Numbered from the stretch's first letter, positions 45,401 through 55,374 are shown. The stretch is 64,000 nt of DNA from Pieris napi (GCF_905475465.1 NC_062248.1:2666001-2730000); one strand, 5' to 3'. A program made the numbers and translations. The notes: generated by a model not told the origin, from the letters alone.

Positions 45401-46545
45401 TTTTTCCTTAGTGTACGAATAATGGTCTGAATTATAAAAATCTTAAGAAACTTGGCTTAAAACAATGACTTGTTTCAAGCGGATGTTTTCGTTTTATGCA
45501 GTTATTTGTTCGTAGGGAAAAGTTAGAAGTCTACGTTATTGTTAGATTTTTAAATTGCAGTAAATCTGTTTACGTAATACTTGAACGTATCGATGATGAC
45601 GCTAAAAATATCCAAAATATTCCGTGTTTTGTATCAATACAATACAAGGCTAAATTAGTCTCCAAAAAGCTTGGTGTGCTCAGAAAGGCGAGATGGTACT
45701 TCACTCCGGGCCATCGCTTGCAACTATACGTATATAAAGCGCAAATTCGGCCCCACATGGAGTACTTGCTCTCACATCTGGACGGGGGCTCCCCAGTACC
45801 AGCTCCTTCCACTTGACCGTATTCAACGCAGAGCGGTTCGAATCGTCGACGAGAAATCCCTCTTCGAGCGGCTTGAACCTTTGGCGTTGCGGAGAGATGT
45901 GGGGTCACTCTGCATCTTCTACCGCATTTACCATGGAGAGTGTTCAGAGGAGTTGTTCGGATTAATACATGCAGCTGAGTTTCGTCATCGGACGTCGAGG
46001 CAGAAAACGAAATTCCACGCGTATCACCTCGACGTCCGCCGTTCCACAACTGGACGTTTTTCTAGGCAGTTTTTGCCGCGCACCACCACTTTGAGGAACC
46101 AGGTGCCCACTGAAGTATTTCCGAACCAATTCGACTTAGGGTCCTTCAAGAAAAGAGATTACCAATTCTTGAAAGGCCAGCAACGAACTCGCGAGCCCTC
46201 TGGCATTGAGAGTGTCCATGGGCGGCGGTATCACTTAACATCAGGTGATCCTCCTGCCCGTTTGCACCCTGTTCTATAAAAAAAAATGATAAAATTTAAA
46301 TGGGGATAGCTGTGTTCTTAGTTCAAGTGATTTACCATAATGTGTCCAATAAGAATAGTCAAGTAAAAATGACACAGAAATGTGTCTAAGTAATTTTTTT
46401 GTAGTATATATATTATTCTTTGTGACTTTTCAGATGGTTTTACTATGAGCACAAAGAGGACGCGAAACAGAAGAGATTAGAAGTTCCTAACGTACCATCA
46501 GGTCCACCGGAGAATGTGGAATCTCCCCAACCTACTTCCGCCTAA
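29619..46545 (+). CDS. Gene B: SLC46-like MFS transporter (7 coding exons, spliced)
   Basis: Paralogue of gene A, 517 residues. Join 29619-30419, 32218-32377, 39250-39351, 41002-41139, 43050-43133, 43659-43815, 46434-46545 (1554 nt). The ATG sits in CAAAATG, a good insect start context, with an in-frame TAG at 29577. TM1 is at about residues 43-62, a glycosylation site NHT at 92-94, MFS motif A GAWSDKTGRRK at 127-137, TM3-TM6 to about 254, and a proline-rich carboxy tail at about 495-517. The family call rests on motif A, the DSVLG stretch in exon 4 and its match to gene A. A polyadenylation signal lies at 46657. It sits 4.3 kb downstream of gene A in the same orientation, as expected for tandem duplication. 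The substrate is not known. Confidence 0.86.
30510..30650 (+). mobile_element. LINE family L2, ORF2 carboxy end
   Basis: The plus strand reads VSTGDPRAGALLAHRLSIAV, the typical end motif of this LINE type, then an AT-rich tail. Lies in gene B intron 1. Confidence 0.65.
30712..31212 (+). mobile_element. Non-autonomous Helitron (501 bp)
   Basis: A|TCTATACAAATATTATAAAG at the start, GGCCGAGTCTACTAG|T at the end. The interior CTCCGAAACTACTGGACCGA block is shared with 46979-47570. Confidence 0.75.
31230..32217. other. Intron 1 of gene B, unassigned part
   Basis: AT-rich, no exon or recognised repeat. Confidence 0.4.
32218..32377 (+). CDS. Gene B exon 2
   Basis: 160 nt, acceptor TCTAG, donor GTAAGT. 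It starts DLRTGCGGFLLEFFDF and ends at CLSFGPLW, with a glycine codon split at the border. This is a central-loop exon matching gene A exon 2. Confidence 0.85.
32662..32838. mobile_element. Perfect-arm palindromic MITE (177 bp)
   Basis: Arms 32662-32719 and 32781-32838 are exact inverse complements over 58 nt. Ends TATATGTCACCGTAAAATTG / CAATTTTACGGTGACATATA. Each arm contains TCTCGCGAGA. Confidence 0.85.
33205..33308 (-). mobile_element. LINE family L1, 3' scrap
   Basis: Antisense GTTGCCGACCTTTTCAAGAC and TTCTTTTCTTGAAGGCCCCT. Confidence 0.55.
33716..34090 (-). mobile_element. Retroposon R5 with (GT)n, copy 1
   Basis: The plus strand opens with (AAT)n, the complement of an (ATT)n tail, then CTTTATTTTCTTCTCTCACA, GAGAGACTGGTCTCTGTAAC and AGACCTGAGTGACAGATAAC, and ends in a (GT)n run (33976-34045). 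Copy 2 is at 57224-57520. Confidence 0.65.
34145..34300 (+). mobile_element. Possible LINE ORF2 end
   Basis: Reads SRQFNMTFKQRLNRHLLDRR then AF-stop. It resembles the end of retrotransposon ORF2 proteins; weak evidence. Confidence 0.3.
34423..34697. mobile_element. MITE with GGGAGCGTTCAAGTATTACG termini
   Basis: The 275-bp element is flanked by TTA on both sides (34420-34422, 34698-34700). Its ends are inverse complements (GGGAGCGTTCAAGTATTACG / CGTAATACTTGAATGCTCCC, one mismatch). Three-base TTA duplication suggests a PIF/Harbinger-type source. Confidence 0.75.
35015..35085 (+). mobile_element. LINE family L1, 3' end
   Basis: CTACGGGCGGTATCCCTTAA and CACGTGAACCTCCTGCCCGT with an A tail. 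Confidence 0.65.
35090..36580. other. Intron 2 of gene B, unassigned
   Basis: AT-rich. No exon, no clear repeat. Confidence 0.4.
36585..36915 (+). repeat. Repeat R3 copy, interrupted
   Basis: CGCTGTTGCCCTTAAGGGCC (left) and GCTCAGCTGGGGCTGTTTTG (right) are continuous in the reverse-oriented copy at 11195-11290. Confidence 0.6.
36619..36861. mobile_element. 243-bp foldback MITE, copy 2
   Basis: Same ends and same length as 20506-20748. Arms pair almost perfectly. Inserted in repeat R3. Confidence 0.85.
37338..37760. repeat. Tandem duplication, unit about 0.2 kb, two copies
   Basis: CTTCGAAGTATATTTGAATA to about 37545 is repeated at 37548-37760 with shared blocks such as ATAGATTATCTGTATTTGCT / ATAGATTATCTTTATTTGCT and AATCTACTAGAGATA. 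Roughly 80-85 % alike by eye. Confidence 0.7.
38325..38728 (+). mobile_element. LINE family L1 copy with a foreign insert
   Basis: 5' part 38325-38420 (GACGTTCGTCGTTCCACAAC, TATTGCCGCGCATCACCACT) and 3' part 38630-38728 (CTCGCGAGCCCTCTAGCATT to CCCGTTTGCCCCCCGTTTTA). The middle contains a CATAATGCTGAGCCAGGGCC block shared with 63690-63750. Confidence 0.65.
39250..39351 (+). CDS. Gene B exon 3
   Basis: 102 nt, acceptor TTTCAG, donor GTAAGT. It encodes GEMSIMYIFARYRFNWDE onward. Same length and phase as gene A exon 3. Confidence 0.86.
39461..39712 (+). mobile_element. SINE S1
   Basis: AGCAGTGATGGCCTTGTGGC, GATCACCGGCTGAGCACCAA, GATGAAGGAAAACATCGTGA, AGATTGACAAATTATCATGA. Gene B intron 3. Confidence 0.78.
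39720..40840. other. Intron 3 of gene B, unassigned
   Basis: No exon or recognised repeat. Confidence 0.4.
40846..40965 (+). mobile_element. Retroposon R2 copy 2 (partial)
   Basis: ACGCCCTTGACTTGCGAACT, GACGTTCATAAGTGTACTTG, then AATAATATATATGAGTTTG. Confidence 0.6.
41002..41139 (+). CDS. Gene B exon 4
   Basis: 138 nt, acceptor TTCCAG, donor GTCTGT (non-consensus at +3). It encodes GTMFTISVFSKKLRADDSVL onward and ends AFARNDYEVYV. Confidence 0.83.
41300..41623. repeat. 28-bp minisatellite, about 11.5 units
   Basis: Unit GTAGGTTTATTATAAAATAC then TTAAATTG, eleven full units from 41323. Variants differ at a few positions (CTTAAATTG, CCTAAATTG, CTGTAATTG). First and last units share TTTATAATAAAATA, as outer units often do. 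Gene B intron 4. Confidence 0.9.
42500..42695 (+). mobile_element. Retroposon R2 copy 3
   Basis: GCTCCAGTTCAAACAATTTG, CCAGTTCTTCTTGCCCGCTC, ends AATAAACTTATTTTGAGTTT. Confidence 0.65.
43050..43133 (+). CDS. Gene B exon 5
   Basis: 84 nt, acceptor TTTCAG, donor GTAATT. It encodes APLVEILNGTTMIALRSIAS onward. Confidence 0.86.
43265..43495 (+). mobile_element. SINE S1
   Basis: AGCAGTGTTAGCCTGTGCTT, CGATCCCCGGCTGTGCACCA, AAAGGAAAACATCGTGAGGA. Truncated before the 3' end. Gene B intron 5. Confidence 0.75.
43659..43815 (+). CDS. Gene B exon 6
   Basis: 157 nt, acceptor TTTCAG, donor GTAAGT. It encodes GKVFSLFGVAETMMPLIFSP and the last membrane segment. Same length and phase as in genes A and C. 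Confidence 0.87.
44150..44235 (+). repeat. Repeat R4, copy 2
   Basis: GTGATCATATACTGGTACAT and ATCATCTATTGGAG, the inverse of 27205-27292. Confidence 0.6.
44275..44800. other. GC-richer unassigned block in gene B intron 6
   Basis: Less AT-rich than its surroundings, with GACCTGGAAGCTAAAAGGAA, TAGGGTCTCGGGCCAGCGAG and GATCGATTCCCGTAGG. No open frame and no match to other repeats here. Probably a single copy of an unlisted element. Confidence 0.35.
45032..45247 (+). mobile_element. Non-autonomous Helitron
   Basis: ATATATATAATTCTACTACG at the start, TCTGTCGGGTCCGCTAG|T at the end. Same family as 27872. Confidence 0.72.
45635..46290 (+). pseudogene. LINE family L1: ORF2 carboxy-terminal fragment, longest copy
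   Basis: 5'-truncated non-LTR retrotransposon. It begins in the reverse transcriptase tail, SKKLGVLRKARWYFTPGHRL then YKAQIRPHMEY. The frame shifts at about 45765, and then YQLLPLDRIQRRAVRIVDEK, DVGSLCIFYRIYHGECSEEL and FDLGSFKKRDYQFLKG follow to the stop after HPVL. The 3' tail GTCCATGGGCGGCGGTATCA and an A run (46281-46287) complete it. All shorter L1 copies in the window are parts of this. Gene B intron 6. Confidence 0.8.
46434..46545 (+). CDS. Gene B exon 7 (terminal)
   Basis: 112 nt, acceptor TTTCAG, ends at TAA. It begins WFYYEHKEDAKQKRLEV and ends in a Pro/Ser-rich tail (SGPPENVESPQPTSA). It is longer than exon 7 of A and C, and the tails share little beyond the first ten residues. 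Confidence 0.84.
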
Positions 46546-46656
46546 ATGTAAACCTAGTAAACAAAATGAATGTGTTATGTGAAAATATGAAAAATTAAGA
46601 TATTTTATGTATATCACAATATTGTGTTAATAATGTTTTATTAGATTTTAATGTTA

Positions 46657-46662
46657 AATAAA
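46657..46662 (+). promoter_or_regulatory. Polyadenylation signal of gene B
   Basis: AATAAA, 112 nt after the stop codon and followed by a T-rich stretch. A plausible 3' end signal. Confidence 0.6.
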
Positions 46663-46978
46663 TTTATTTTTATTTACCGTTTGTTTTATACTACTAGCTG
46701 CCCCCGGGGATGTCGGTTTGCCTTAATTGTTTTGAGGTTTTTAGTTGCTACATACCAACATGGAAATTTTAAACCCCCTTAGGACGGTTTGCTTTTCCGG
46801 AATAAAGGTACTAAATAAAAGTATTTTTTTATTTATTTTAACAATTTTTGTCTACAAAACCTTCAGAGCTCAAGGAATATATAATATACATATAATAAAA
46901 TATTTAGAACTTTGACAATTAATAAACTGACTAAGTTACTGACTATTTGATACAATCGATTACTTCGTTTGTCTTTAA

Positions 46979-47570
46979 TCTATCAATAGTAATATTATAA
47001 AGAGGTTTGATTTTTTGTTTGTTTGAAATGAATTGGCTCCGAAACTACTGGACCGATTTCAATAATTCTTTCACCGTTGGCAAGCTACACTATTCCCGAG
47101 TGACATAGGCTATGTTTCATTTTCAAAAAATTAGGGATGCTTACTAAAACTTGAATAATCTAACCCAAGGTGTAAAAAAATAAACAAAAAGCTTCCTTCA
47201 ATCGTGTGCGCTGCGAAAACTTAAATTATTAAATTAATGATAGAACAAAATGATGTAGGTACAATTTATTAGGACACATCACTATCTATAAAATCTCAAA
47301 ATGTCTCTATCTTTTATAGTAACGTCACAATAAGCGTCCTTTTATTAATTTTTTTATTAAAATACCACCGCTAGAAAAGGCTCTTTATTCGTACCTAGGT
47401 ATTGATCCTTATCAAAATAATTACCGGTTTCACATAAGCTACAATTTAATGGCATAACCACCAAAAAAGCATGGTGGATTGGTGTTCTCCTGCCTTTTCT
47501 CTTGAATAGTTTACTACTATGTAATATAACAAAAATCTTAGCCACAGCAACGCTTGGCCGAGTCTACTAG
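46979..47570 (+). mobile_element. Non-autonomous Helitron (592 bp)
   Basis: A|TCTATCAATAGTAATATTAT at the start, GGCCGAGTCTACTAG|T at the end. Long match to 30712-31212 in both halves. Confidence 0.75.
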
Positions 47571-47574
47571 TACT

Positions 47575-48555
47575 TAATATAATAGAGACGAATTATTATT
47601 TTTGTATGTTTGTAACGAATAACCTAAAAAACAACAGGACCGATTTTAAAAATGCTTTTACAAATGTAGTGCGTTTTTTAAAAACGAGAGGAAAGTAGGT
47701 ACGCTTATCCAAGCTCGCTCCAAGGATGTCGGACTTGACGCGGGGTCTGTGAAGCTGGGCCCTATTCTTTGCTATTCAGAGGGATATAACCTTTTTTAAT
47801 AAGGTGAAAATGGGCTTACACAGAAGCGCGCCATGGAAATCAAACTTGACGCGGGATCTGTGGGGCTGGGTCTGTACTCGAAGCTATTTAGAGGGATAGC
47901 GAGTCCCTACCCACAGCCCTCTACAGTCTACACGCCCTTAAGACGGGCCCTCTGGATTCACCAAGGCATTCAACATTGTACAATATTTCAATATCGCTCC
48001 GCGCGAAGGTACGGTCATAATAGATCAACGGGGCTATGTCATAGTTGTACCTAAAATAAAAAGGCAAAAGAAGTTACTTAAAGAACTCGAAGAGAAAAAA
48101 TAAGCTTTTTATTATACCTATGGTTTGAAATTCATAAATAATTTGTTGTCAAATATTGATATATCTAATTTATATTGTATTTGATCGTGTTTCGGAGGTT
48201 TCTCATATTGCTATTGAGTTATTATTGTTTGTCGAACGTGTCTGTCATCAGAAGATAGAGGCAAATAAAAACAAAATATTTGCTCTATACGGAAGACTTT
48301 GATGCCGTGTTTCCAAATACCTTATCTGTAAGAATATATAAAGTGGGTATCAACTAGAAGTATAGTCCAAATAGTGACACGATTGATGTTTCTTTTGTAT
48401 AAGAATTGTTTATATAGCTGATTTTCCATCTGTTTCGACGAATTTGGTTTGTTGACACTTTCAAACTGAAATTGTGTTTCGCGAATGATACTTGAGGTTA
48501 CTATTTTTTTATGTTTTAACTTTAATACATACATTAAATTTTTAATAGGTATGGA
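47575..48555. other. Intergenic, unassigned
   Basis: 47585-47680 looks like another Helitron head (ACAACAGGACCGATTTTAAA). The rest shows no gene. Confidence 0.35.
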
Positions 48556-48560
48556 AAATA

Positions 48561-48823
48561 ACCTTTTTAGGTCTGGGCCTCAGATTTCTGTATCTGTTTC
48601 ATGATCTAATAGGCAAGTAGGTGATCAGCATTCAGTGCCTGACGCACGCCGGTGACTTTTTTGGTCTAAGGCAAGCGGGTTTCCTCACGATGTTTTCCTT
48701 CATTGTTCGAGCGAATGTTAAATGCACACATAGAAAGAAAGTCCAATGGTGTACAGCCGGGGATCGAACCTACGACCTCAGGGATGAGAGTCGCACGCTG
48801 AAGCCACTAGGCCAACACTGCTC
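48561..48823 (-). mobile_element. SINE S1
   Basis: Antisense full-length copy: CCTTTTTAGGTCTGGGCCTC at the 3' end, GGCCAACACTGCT at the head. Confidence 0.8.
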
Positions 48824-48925
48824 TAATATGGAAAATACTCTACAATAAAAATGTGTGCGAAATACACCTACACAAAGTACAGTTGAATATAATAAACATG
48901 TTTGTTTACATCGAGGCGACGTCGT

Positions 48926-50150
48926 CCGTCACCTTGTCAATGAAACAGTTGTTTATGGTCAAAGGGACGTAAAACAAGTTTGAATTTCGGAATTCGACTA
49001 AGAGCCAATTTCAAATAATATACATTTTAATTTCGAAAATCAAACATAAAAATATGTATGAAAGAGAAAGTGCACTTGCCCCCTGATCCCCATGATCTTT
49101 CGTCGAAACGAAAAAGCGCGGGAAATTCAGTATGGTATCCCTAAAAGTTTGATATATTTTGTGGATTAAACTTACTTGATACTTGATTTTATTTTATTAT
49201 TTTTTACCTTGATAGTAACTGTATTTCTATGAAATTAAATACTATACGTATTTAGTATTTTACTATTGATACTTGAAATGACTAGCATTGCATGGAAAAC
49301 TAAAACTATATTTATTATAAAGCTCCAGTTCAAACAATTTGTATGACAATACTTGGCGATTAATAAGTGTGGCGGAAAGTTTCTTGCCAGTTCTTCTTAC
49401 CCGCTCTACGCCCTTGACTTGCGAACTGGTAGTAAATGTAAATTTACAATTAATTTTACTTGACAATTCAAAAGTGTACTTGGTTACCCACTTGAATAAA
49501 GATATTTTAAGTTTGAGTTTGAGTTTAAAACACAACTTTATTCGGAATAATCAAATCCTGCGAAAGAACCGAAATATTCTTACATGTGAAACAAAGTTTA
49601 GGCCTGTTTTATTTATTTTTGTATTATTATACCTGTTAACCATTCGGAAAAAATATATAATACAAATAAAAATGAGTAATTGCATGAAGTATCAAGACAA
49701 TAAATCATACTAATCTAAGATTTTTTTTTCTTTCAAATAATTAAATTATCTTCTTTCATTAGCCAGACTCTAGTCTCTTCCATTTGCCATATTTATTATT
49801 TTAGGTACTTGACATAATTAAACTACTGTTGCACAGAAAAATACTTTCCGTTTAAGGATAGCAAACTTTAAGAAAATATTGCTTGAAATTGTTAGTGAGT
49901 GTATAAAGAATTTGAATCGATTGTAAAAAAAAATTTTCCTCTGAAGAAAGTGCGCTTTTTTGGTAGTTTAAATGTAGGTTTTTGTTGTCTATGATGTGGT
50001 GTCGGTGATTATTTCCAACAAAGTCAGCATATTAAGTATAGTTGTCTAACCGTTAGAAGTTTTGTTTAATCTTTTACGTACCTTTGACCATAAACAAACC
50101 ATAAACAACTATGTTTCATTGACAAGGAGATGGACGGTGTTGACACAACG
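48926..50150. mobile_element. Possible DNA transposon with long inverted ends
   Basis: CCTTGTCAATGAAACAGTTG with TTTATGGTCAAAGG (48940-48975) is matched in inverse orientation at 50085-50130. The exact ends are unclear. Retroposon R2 sits inside. Confidence 0.4.
49320..49528 (+). mobile_element. Retroposon R2 copy 4
   Basis: Best copy: GCTCCAGTTCAAACAATTTG to AATAAAGATATTTTAAGTTTG and GAGTTTGAG repeats. Confidence 0.7.
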
Positions 50151-50324
50151 CTCGGTTGAACTATACTTTATGGACAGGTCACTGAAACCAAATTATGTAT
50201 TAGTCCGGAATTCTATCTAAAGGTTTCAAGTACATTAGAACCAATGATACCAGGCTTTAATGGTAAAATTAAAAAACGTGTTTAATATACCATTACGAAT
50301 ATGCTTAGAGCTACTAACATATTT

Positions 50325-50520
50325 ATTTATTTATTTATGCTTTATTACCTTATTCACAATCATACACATAACAAAAATACAAAAAAACATGTTACAAAAG
50401 TTATAAGGCAACGGGCGGCCTTATCGCTTACAAGCGATTTCTTCCAGGCAACCCTAATGTGGAACAATGAAAAAGAAACACCTACAGAGGGTAGAGTACA
50501 AGAATTGCAAAAAATATTAA
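50325..50520 (-). mobile_element. LINE family L3, 3' end
   Basis: Antisense: (TTTA)n then CAACGGGCGGCCTTATCGCT, TACAAGCGATTTCTTCCAGG, the inverse of 16765-16830. The open frame through it is incidental. Confidence 0.6.
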
Positions 50521-50529
50521 CATAATATT

Positions 50530-51310
50530 AATTAATTAATAACATATCACTAATTACGATTTTTTTTAATTTCCAGACTAAACACACACTAACACACACA
50601 ATCACGCTGGTTCTGCGACCAAAAAAGTGTCATGGTCTTCGAAACCGACTTCCAGCACTCCCCGTCCTGTTACCACACAAGTATTTTTTACTCTCCATAT
50701 AAAAATCGAACCGTATATGGCCGCAGTTGGGATTTTATATGATAGGGGGTTTCCCCCCTACTCTCAAAAACGGCTGTCATCGCAGCCCAAAGACGCCCAT
50801 TTATGTGGGTGCGTTGGCGGCTTTTAACGCTGGACGTGACTTCGACGGCTTCTATTTCACTAATTTTGGGCAAGACTCAAAAGGTTGTGTAAGTGGTATT
50901 CACTTGTGTATATGAATATTTACATTTAAAACCAATAATTTATTTTTCATCGTTAGCAAATAAAAACGTTTAAAATACGTTGTATTTGAAAAGTCGTCAA
51001 AACCGGTTGATTCTATTTTAAATGGACGCCATTTTTCGTGTATCATTGAAAGCTCTAAATCAAACATTGATCAAAACGTGAATGGATTTTTTATTCCGCT
51101 TTTCATCGAAAATAGTTTTTATTGACAACTGTTCGGCTTTCAAAAATGCTTGTTTCAAGTTTCAAATCTGATTTCGGACTCAGGAAATTAAAGTCTTTGC
51201 GAGATGTAAATCCATGCTATTGCTTAGTGTTGTGAATTCTAAATTAATGTAATTAGTAATATGATTAATTTGATAATCACAATACAATCAATCAATCAAA
51301 TCAAAATATA
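50530..51310. other. Intergenic, unassigned
   Basis: Short overlapping open frames at 50627-50915 with no recognisable content. Confidence 0.4.
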
Positions 51311-51315
51311 GGTAA

Positions 51316-51692
51316 GGGGGCGTCCATAAATTACGTGAGGTGTTTTTTTAAATTTTCTGTGACTCCCTCCCCCCCTCGTGAGATGTCGTGAGATTTTATT
51401 CAACCCCCTCCCCTATCCCCCAATCTCACGTGAGATTTTTCAAAATGTGGGTTTCTTACGTAAACGCGTTGGATTGTTATTGTAAAAAGAAAAGAAAAAT
51501 CCTTCGTGCTTTTATTTACGACTAAAACAAAATAAGTGAAATGTTGAGCGTTTTCCTAATTTTTTTTTTCAATCAGAAAAAAAAATTGCGTGATATTTGC
51601 CGAGACATCCCCTCTCTCCAACGTAAGATTAAATGAGATTTGACTCGACCCCCTCACCCCTTAAATACCTCACGTAATTTATGGACGCCGCC
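51316..51692. mobile_element. MITE with GGCGTCCATAAATTACGTGA ends
   Basis: Ends are inverse complements over about 23 nt, flanked by TAA on both sides (51313-51315, 51693-51695). Interior C-rich, with ACGTGAGATTTT blocks repeated. PIF/Harbinger-type target duplication. Confidence 0.75.
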
Positions 51693-52127
51693 TAATGCAT
51701 ATTGTACAATAAAGAACAAAATTCAATTAACATATTGTACTTTCAATTCTCAGATAAAGGGCGAGGAACGGACGCGATGAACTGACCAGAAAGTTTATTT
51801 AATATATTTTTGTTTTGTTTTAAAATTTCTATCTGATCTTTTGTATAGCTCTATCGTCTAATACTTGAATACTAGTTTACTGGTAATAAAGAAGCCGATA
51901 CGATCTTCAGCATCTAATATGCCACCCATGCGACTTCTTCGATACAAAGAGTCCCCTCGTGAATGTGCTGCGATATTGCAGGCTACTCGATTGTGAGAAA
52001 ATTGCATGGATCTAGTTATCGCTGTCCGTTTTTAAGTTCTCATGTAATTCTAACACGTGTATATCCTTTCTTTAACATATTTTCATAAGTATCTTATTGT
52101 CCTTTTAATTTATAGGTTTGATATATA

Positions 52128-52568
52128 CTGTGAAAACTCTTTGTAACATCATTCGCTATAACGAAAACTAAAGAAAACAAAAACGAAACTAAGTTGAGTT
52201 GCCGAAATTTCTAAGACACCTGAGGTCATAAACAGCCGTCTCGCTTTTTTTTATTGCATTAACACGTGTGTCATTATTCTTAGATTACATTGCCTGTAGG
52301 AAATTTTGATCTCAGTTACTAAACGCACAACCGTCACTTATCGTGTATTATCAGTCGTAAACAAACTTTGAAACTGTCAAGATGGCCAGTAAAAGAAAAG
52401 CGTTATGTTTCATATGTGTTTAGATTAGTTTACCTATTGATTGTAATAAAATTATTGTAGGTAATTGGTTAAATTTGTTTGTTTTTTCTCTTCCCTTTCT
52501 ATAACGAAAACTCTCTATAACGAAACAAATGCTCGGTCCTTTGAAATTCGTTATAAAGAGATACACTG
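52128..52568. mobile_element. Tc1/mariner-pogo-type MITE
   Basis: TA|CTGTGAAAACTCTTTGTAAC at the left and CGTTATAAAGAGATACACTG|TA at the right. Internal CTATAACGAAAAC repeats. Confidence 0.55.
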
Positions 52569-52689
52569 TACCCATAATATAGAAAACCTATAGGTTTTAT
52601 TGAATACAATCGAGTATACAGCATTTACAATTTTCTTAGCCTACAAAGTAATAATTAAAAATAATTAAAAAGAAAATCAAAACAAATTA

Positions 52690-52880
52690 TAAAATTTTGA
52701 TCCCTGTGGCAGTGGCAGTGTTGTATTGCGATACTTATTTGTTGAGCCAGGAAAGCACCAGCTCTGGGGTCACCGGTACCATCTACCAGGCGCCAACTTA
52801 AATCTTTAATAAGTGCACTTGAACCCCACGACCCAAGAGTCTCTACTCCAAAGGGAACAAAATCGAAGCTGGAGGAGAGA
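52690..52880 (-). mobile_element. LINE family L2, ORF2 carboxy end
   Basis: The minus strand reads IKDLSWRLVDGTGDPRAGAF then LAQQISIAI. The plus side carries the A/T-rich tail at 52640-52690. Confidence 0.65.
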
Positions 52881-53685
52881 CTCTTATATTTGTGCCGTTT
52901 ATTATTGTCTGCCTACTCTGCGGCCGCCCCAGCTTTATTGCTCGTCCGAAGTAGGTGAGACGGGGCAAACGTGTCCACAAAGAGATAGGAGCCAGTGTTT
53001 GGCGAAGCCAATGACCGGCTTCTAGACCTCACAGCCACCAACTTTGCGCGGTCTGTTATTGAAATCTGACCTAATAACTTTTGGAATTCAGCTTTGCAAA
53101 GAGAATCATCCCAGCTCCTTTGAAAGTTGAGGCTTGAAGGCAAACTAGATTTGTGAGCAGATGAGAGAAACGCTGGAAGAAAAATAATGTGTGATGTTTG
53201 AGACCTTAATACAATAAAAAATCATATCTTTCGGCTACTTACATTATTTATATAGAATATACCCAAGTAAACAATGTCCATTACAAATTTTCTTAACAAT
53301 AAAAAATACGAGTAAGGTTGACCTTAGCTTTGTTGTAATTAAGTATTATTTTGTATTTTTACACCCGTAATTAATAAATTCAAGAGTTTAATAACGGCGT
53401 TAATCAGTAGCGAGGTGGAATTTCAGTTAATTAAAACTCATACCGCGTATGCAAATAATCGCGTGAAAGGATATTGGCTCACCAAAAGATAATCTTTTAT
53501 TTCATTTAAATTGTGATATTTGTAACTTTTTCTAAAACTAAATCCTAAGGAAACTATTATAACCTTCTTCTTAAACATAAAGCTGTCTAATTGAACTGTT
53601 TTAACTAAAGTACTAATTTGTGTTTGTGTGTTGCATAAAACAGACGAAATAAAATACTTTAACGCAGTAAGACTGATTTAAAAAA
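52880..53685. other. Intergenic, unassigned
   Basis: 52900-53160 is GC-richer but has no convincing gene. Confidence 0.4.
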
Positions 53686-53688
53686 TAT

Positions 53689-53946
53689 CAGTGGCTTTAC
53701 AACCATTTTAGGTCTGGGCCTCAGATTTCTGTTTCATGATCATTTGGCAATCTAATAGGCAAGTAGGTAATCAATCTCCTGTGCCTGATACACGCCGTCG
53801 ACTTTTTGGGTCCAAAGCCTGTTTCCTCACCATGTTTTCCTTCACCGTTCGAGCGAATGTTAAATGCGCACATATATAGAAAGTCCATTGGTGCACAGCC
53901 GGGGATCGAAGCTACGACCGCAGGGATGCGAGTCGCACGCTGAAGT
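53689..53946 (-). mobile_element. SINE S1
   Basis: Antisense: TTTTAGGTCTGGGCCTCAGA to GAGTCGCACGCTGAAG; the head is cut short. Confidence 0.78.
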
Positions 53947-53949
53947 TGT

Positions 53950-55370
53950 TTAGTAGAACTGGTTTCAGTGAAACTATTATAAGTATTAAAAACGGGTTAG
54001 CTTTATAAGTTTTTAGTTCAATCATATTTCCTTCTGTAGGTCGACTTATTAAAGATTCGTTACCCAGGTAAAACGCAATCAACAATCAAGCAATCAAGCG
54101 CTTGAATATAACTTATAGTTATAGCTTTAATTGTATCACAAGTATTAATCTTTGAATAACTTCTATCGTTACTTCAATAAGCTGAAGATAAACGAGGCTG
54201 AGTGTAAGTGAAAAGCGATGTTTTGCCCGCATTTGCCTAAATCTAAATAATTGCTGTGGCGAATTATATATTCTACTTGTTTTGCGGCACTGCGTTTAAT
54301 ACTTAAAGTTCTGAAGTCGTGAGCGGTTCACGAAGTTTTTAATACGATTTTATAACTAGTTTGAGTGAGGGACATTCGATATTGTTTAACAACAGTTGTT
54401 AAATAAATGTGTTTTAATTTCCAGAGGTGCAATAATTTTTGTTTAAATAAAATCTTCTATGGAATTAATTTATGGTAAAAATATTTTTGCTACACGCGCT
54501 TTTGAGCTCTTCGAAATGATCTCTTCGTGTTTGGTTTATTAACAATAGTTAGTATGAATTTGATTTTAATGGGTTAACTAATGATTATTTAGATTAGTAC
54601 ACAATACTTAGGTCATTCAAGCCTGTTTATTTATTTATCGTAAAATATGCCACGATATATGAAGATATGTTTTGAATACTTATCTCTAATATATAATACT
54701 AATACTATATAACTCGTGGGAAGTTTTAAATGTAGCGCGACGATGTGTTTCTTTATTAATAAATGGTATGTCTTATGTCTAAGTAAATAGTTATACACAT
54801 ACCCTCGCACAAAAAAGTACACACACATAAACACAAACTCACGCACACCAATATTTATAAGTATAATATTTTACTAGGCCGTTCATTCTTTTTAAATTAT
54901 TATACATTTGGTTTTGTAATTTGTATAAAGGCTGCCTAAATAAAAATAAGTGACAATCGACAAAGTAAATGATTTTACGTAAAGCAAATTAGAATTTTAT
55001 TACATCGACAAAGACTGTCCTTCGCCTTTAACTTTATCAAAACTGCCCAGCTTCGTAAACACCAGCAAAAAGAGGAAAACTAAAGTGCCAATACAATTTA
55101 TTTATACCCTCAATTTCAAGGAATGGTTCCTTCGACTGAAACTGCGAACGGCGAACATAAAAACTTTTATACAACTCTAATGAGAGTTCTTCGAGGTAAG
55201 TAAGTTCAAAACCTGTAATAGACAGTTTTAATTAGCTCTCTATAACGATAGATATCTTGTTTCAAAGTGTATATAGACTACTAACGATTGTAAACTCAAT
55301 GTTAACGCGTTGGTATTGTTATCTTTTGAAAAGTGCAATAATTGTTATTGTTATCTTTTGTAAACCACAA
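53950..55370. other. Intergenic, unassigned
   Basis: AT-rich, no gene or clear repeat seen. Confidence 0.4.
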
Positions 55371-55374
55371 CTTT

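Noticed and set aside
49263..49713. Opposed open frames of 90 and 124 codons
   Set aside because: Both lie over retroposon R2 and its AT-rich flank.
50627..50915. Overlapping 60-66 codon frames on both strands
   Set aside because: No start context, splice partners or known motifs.
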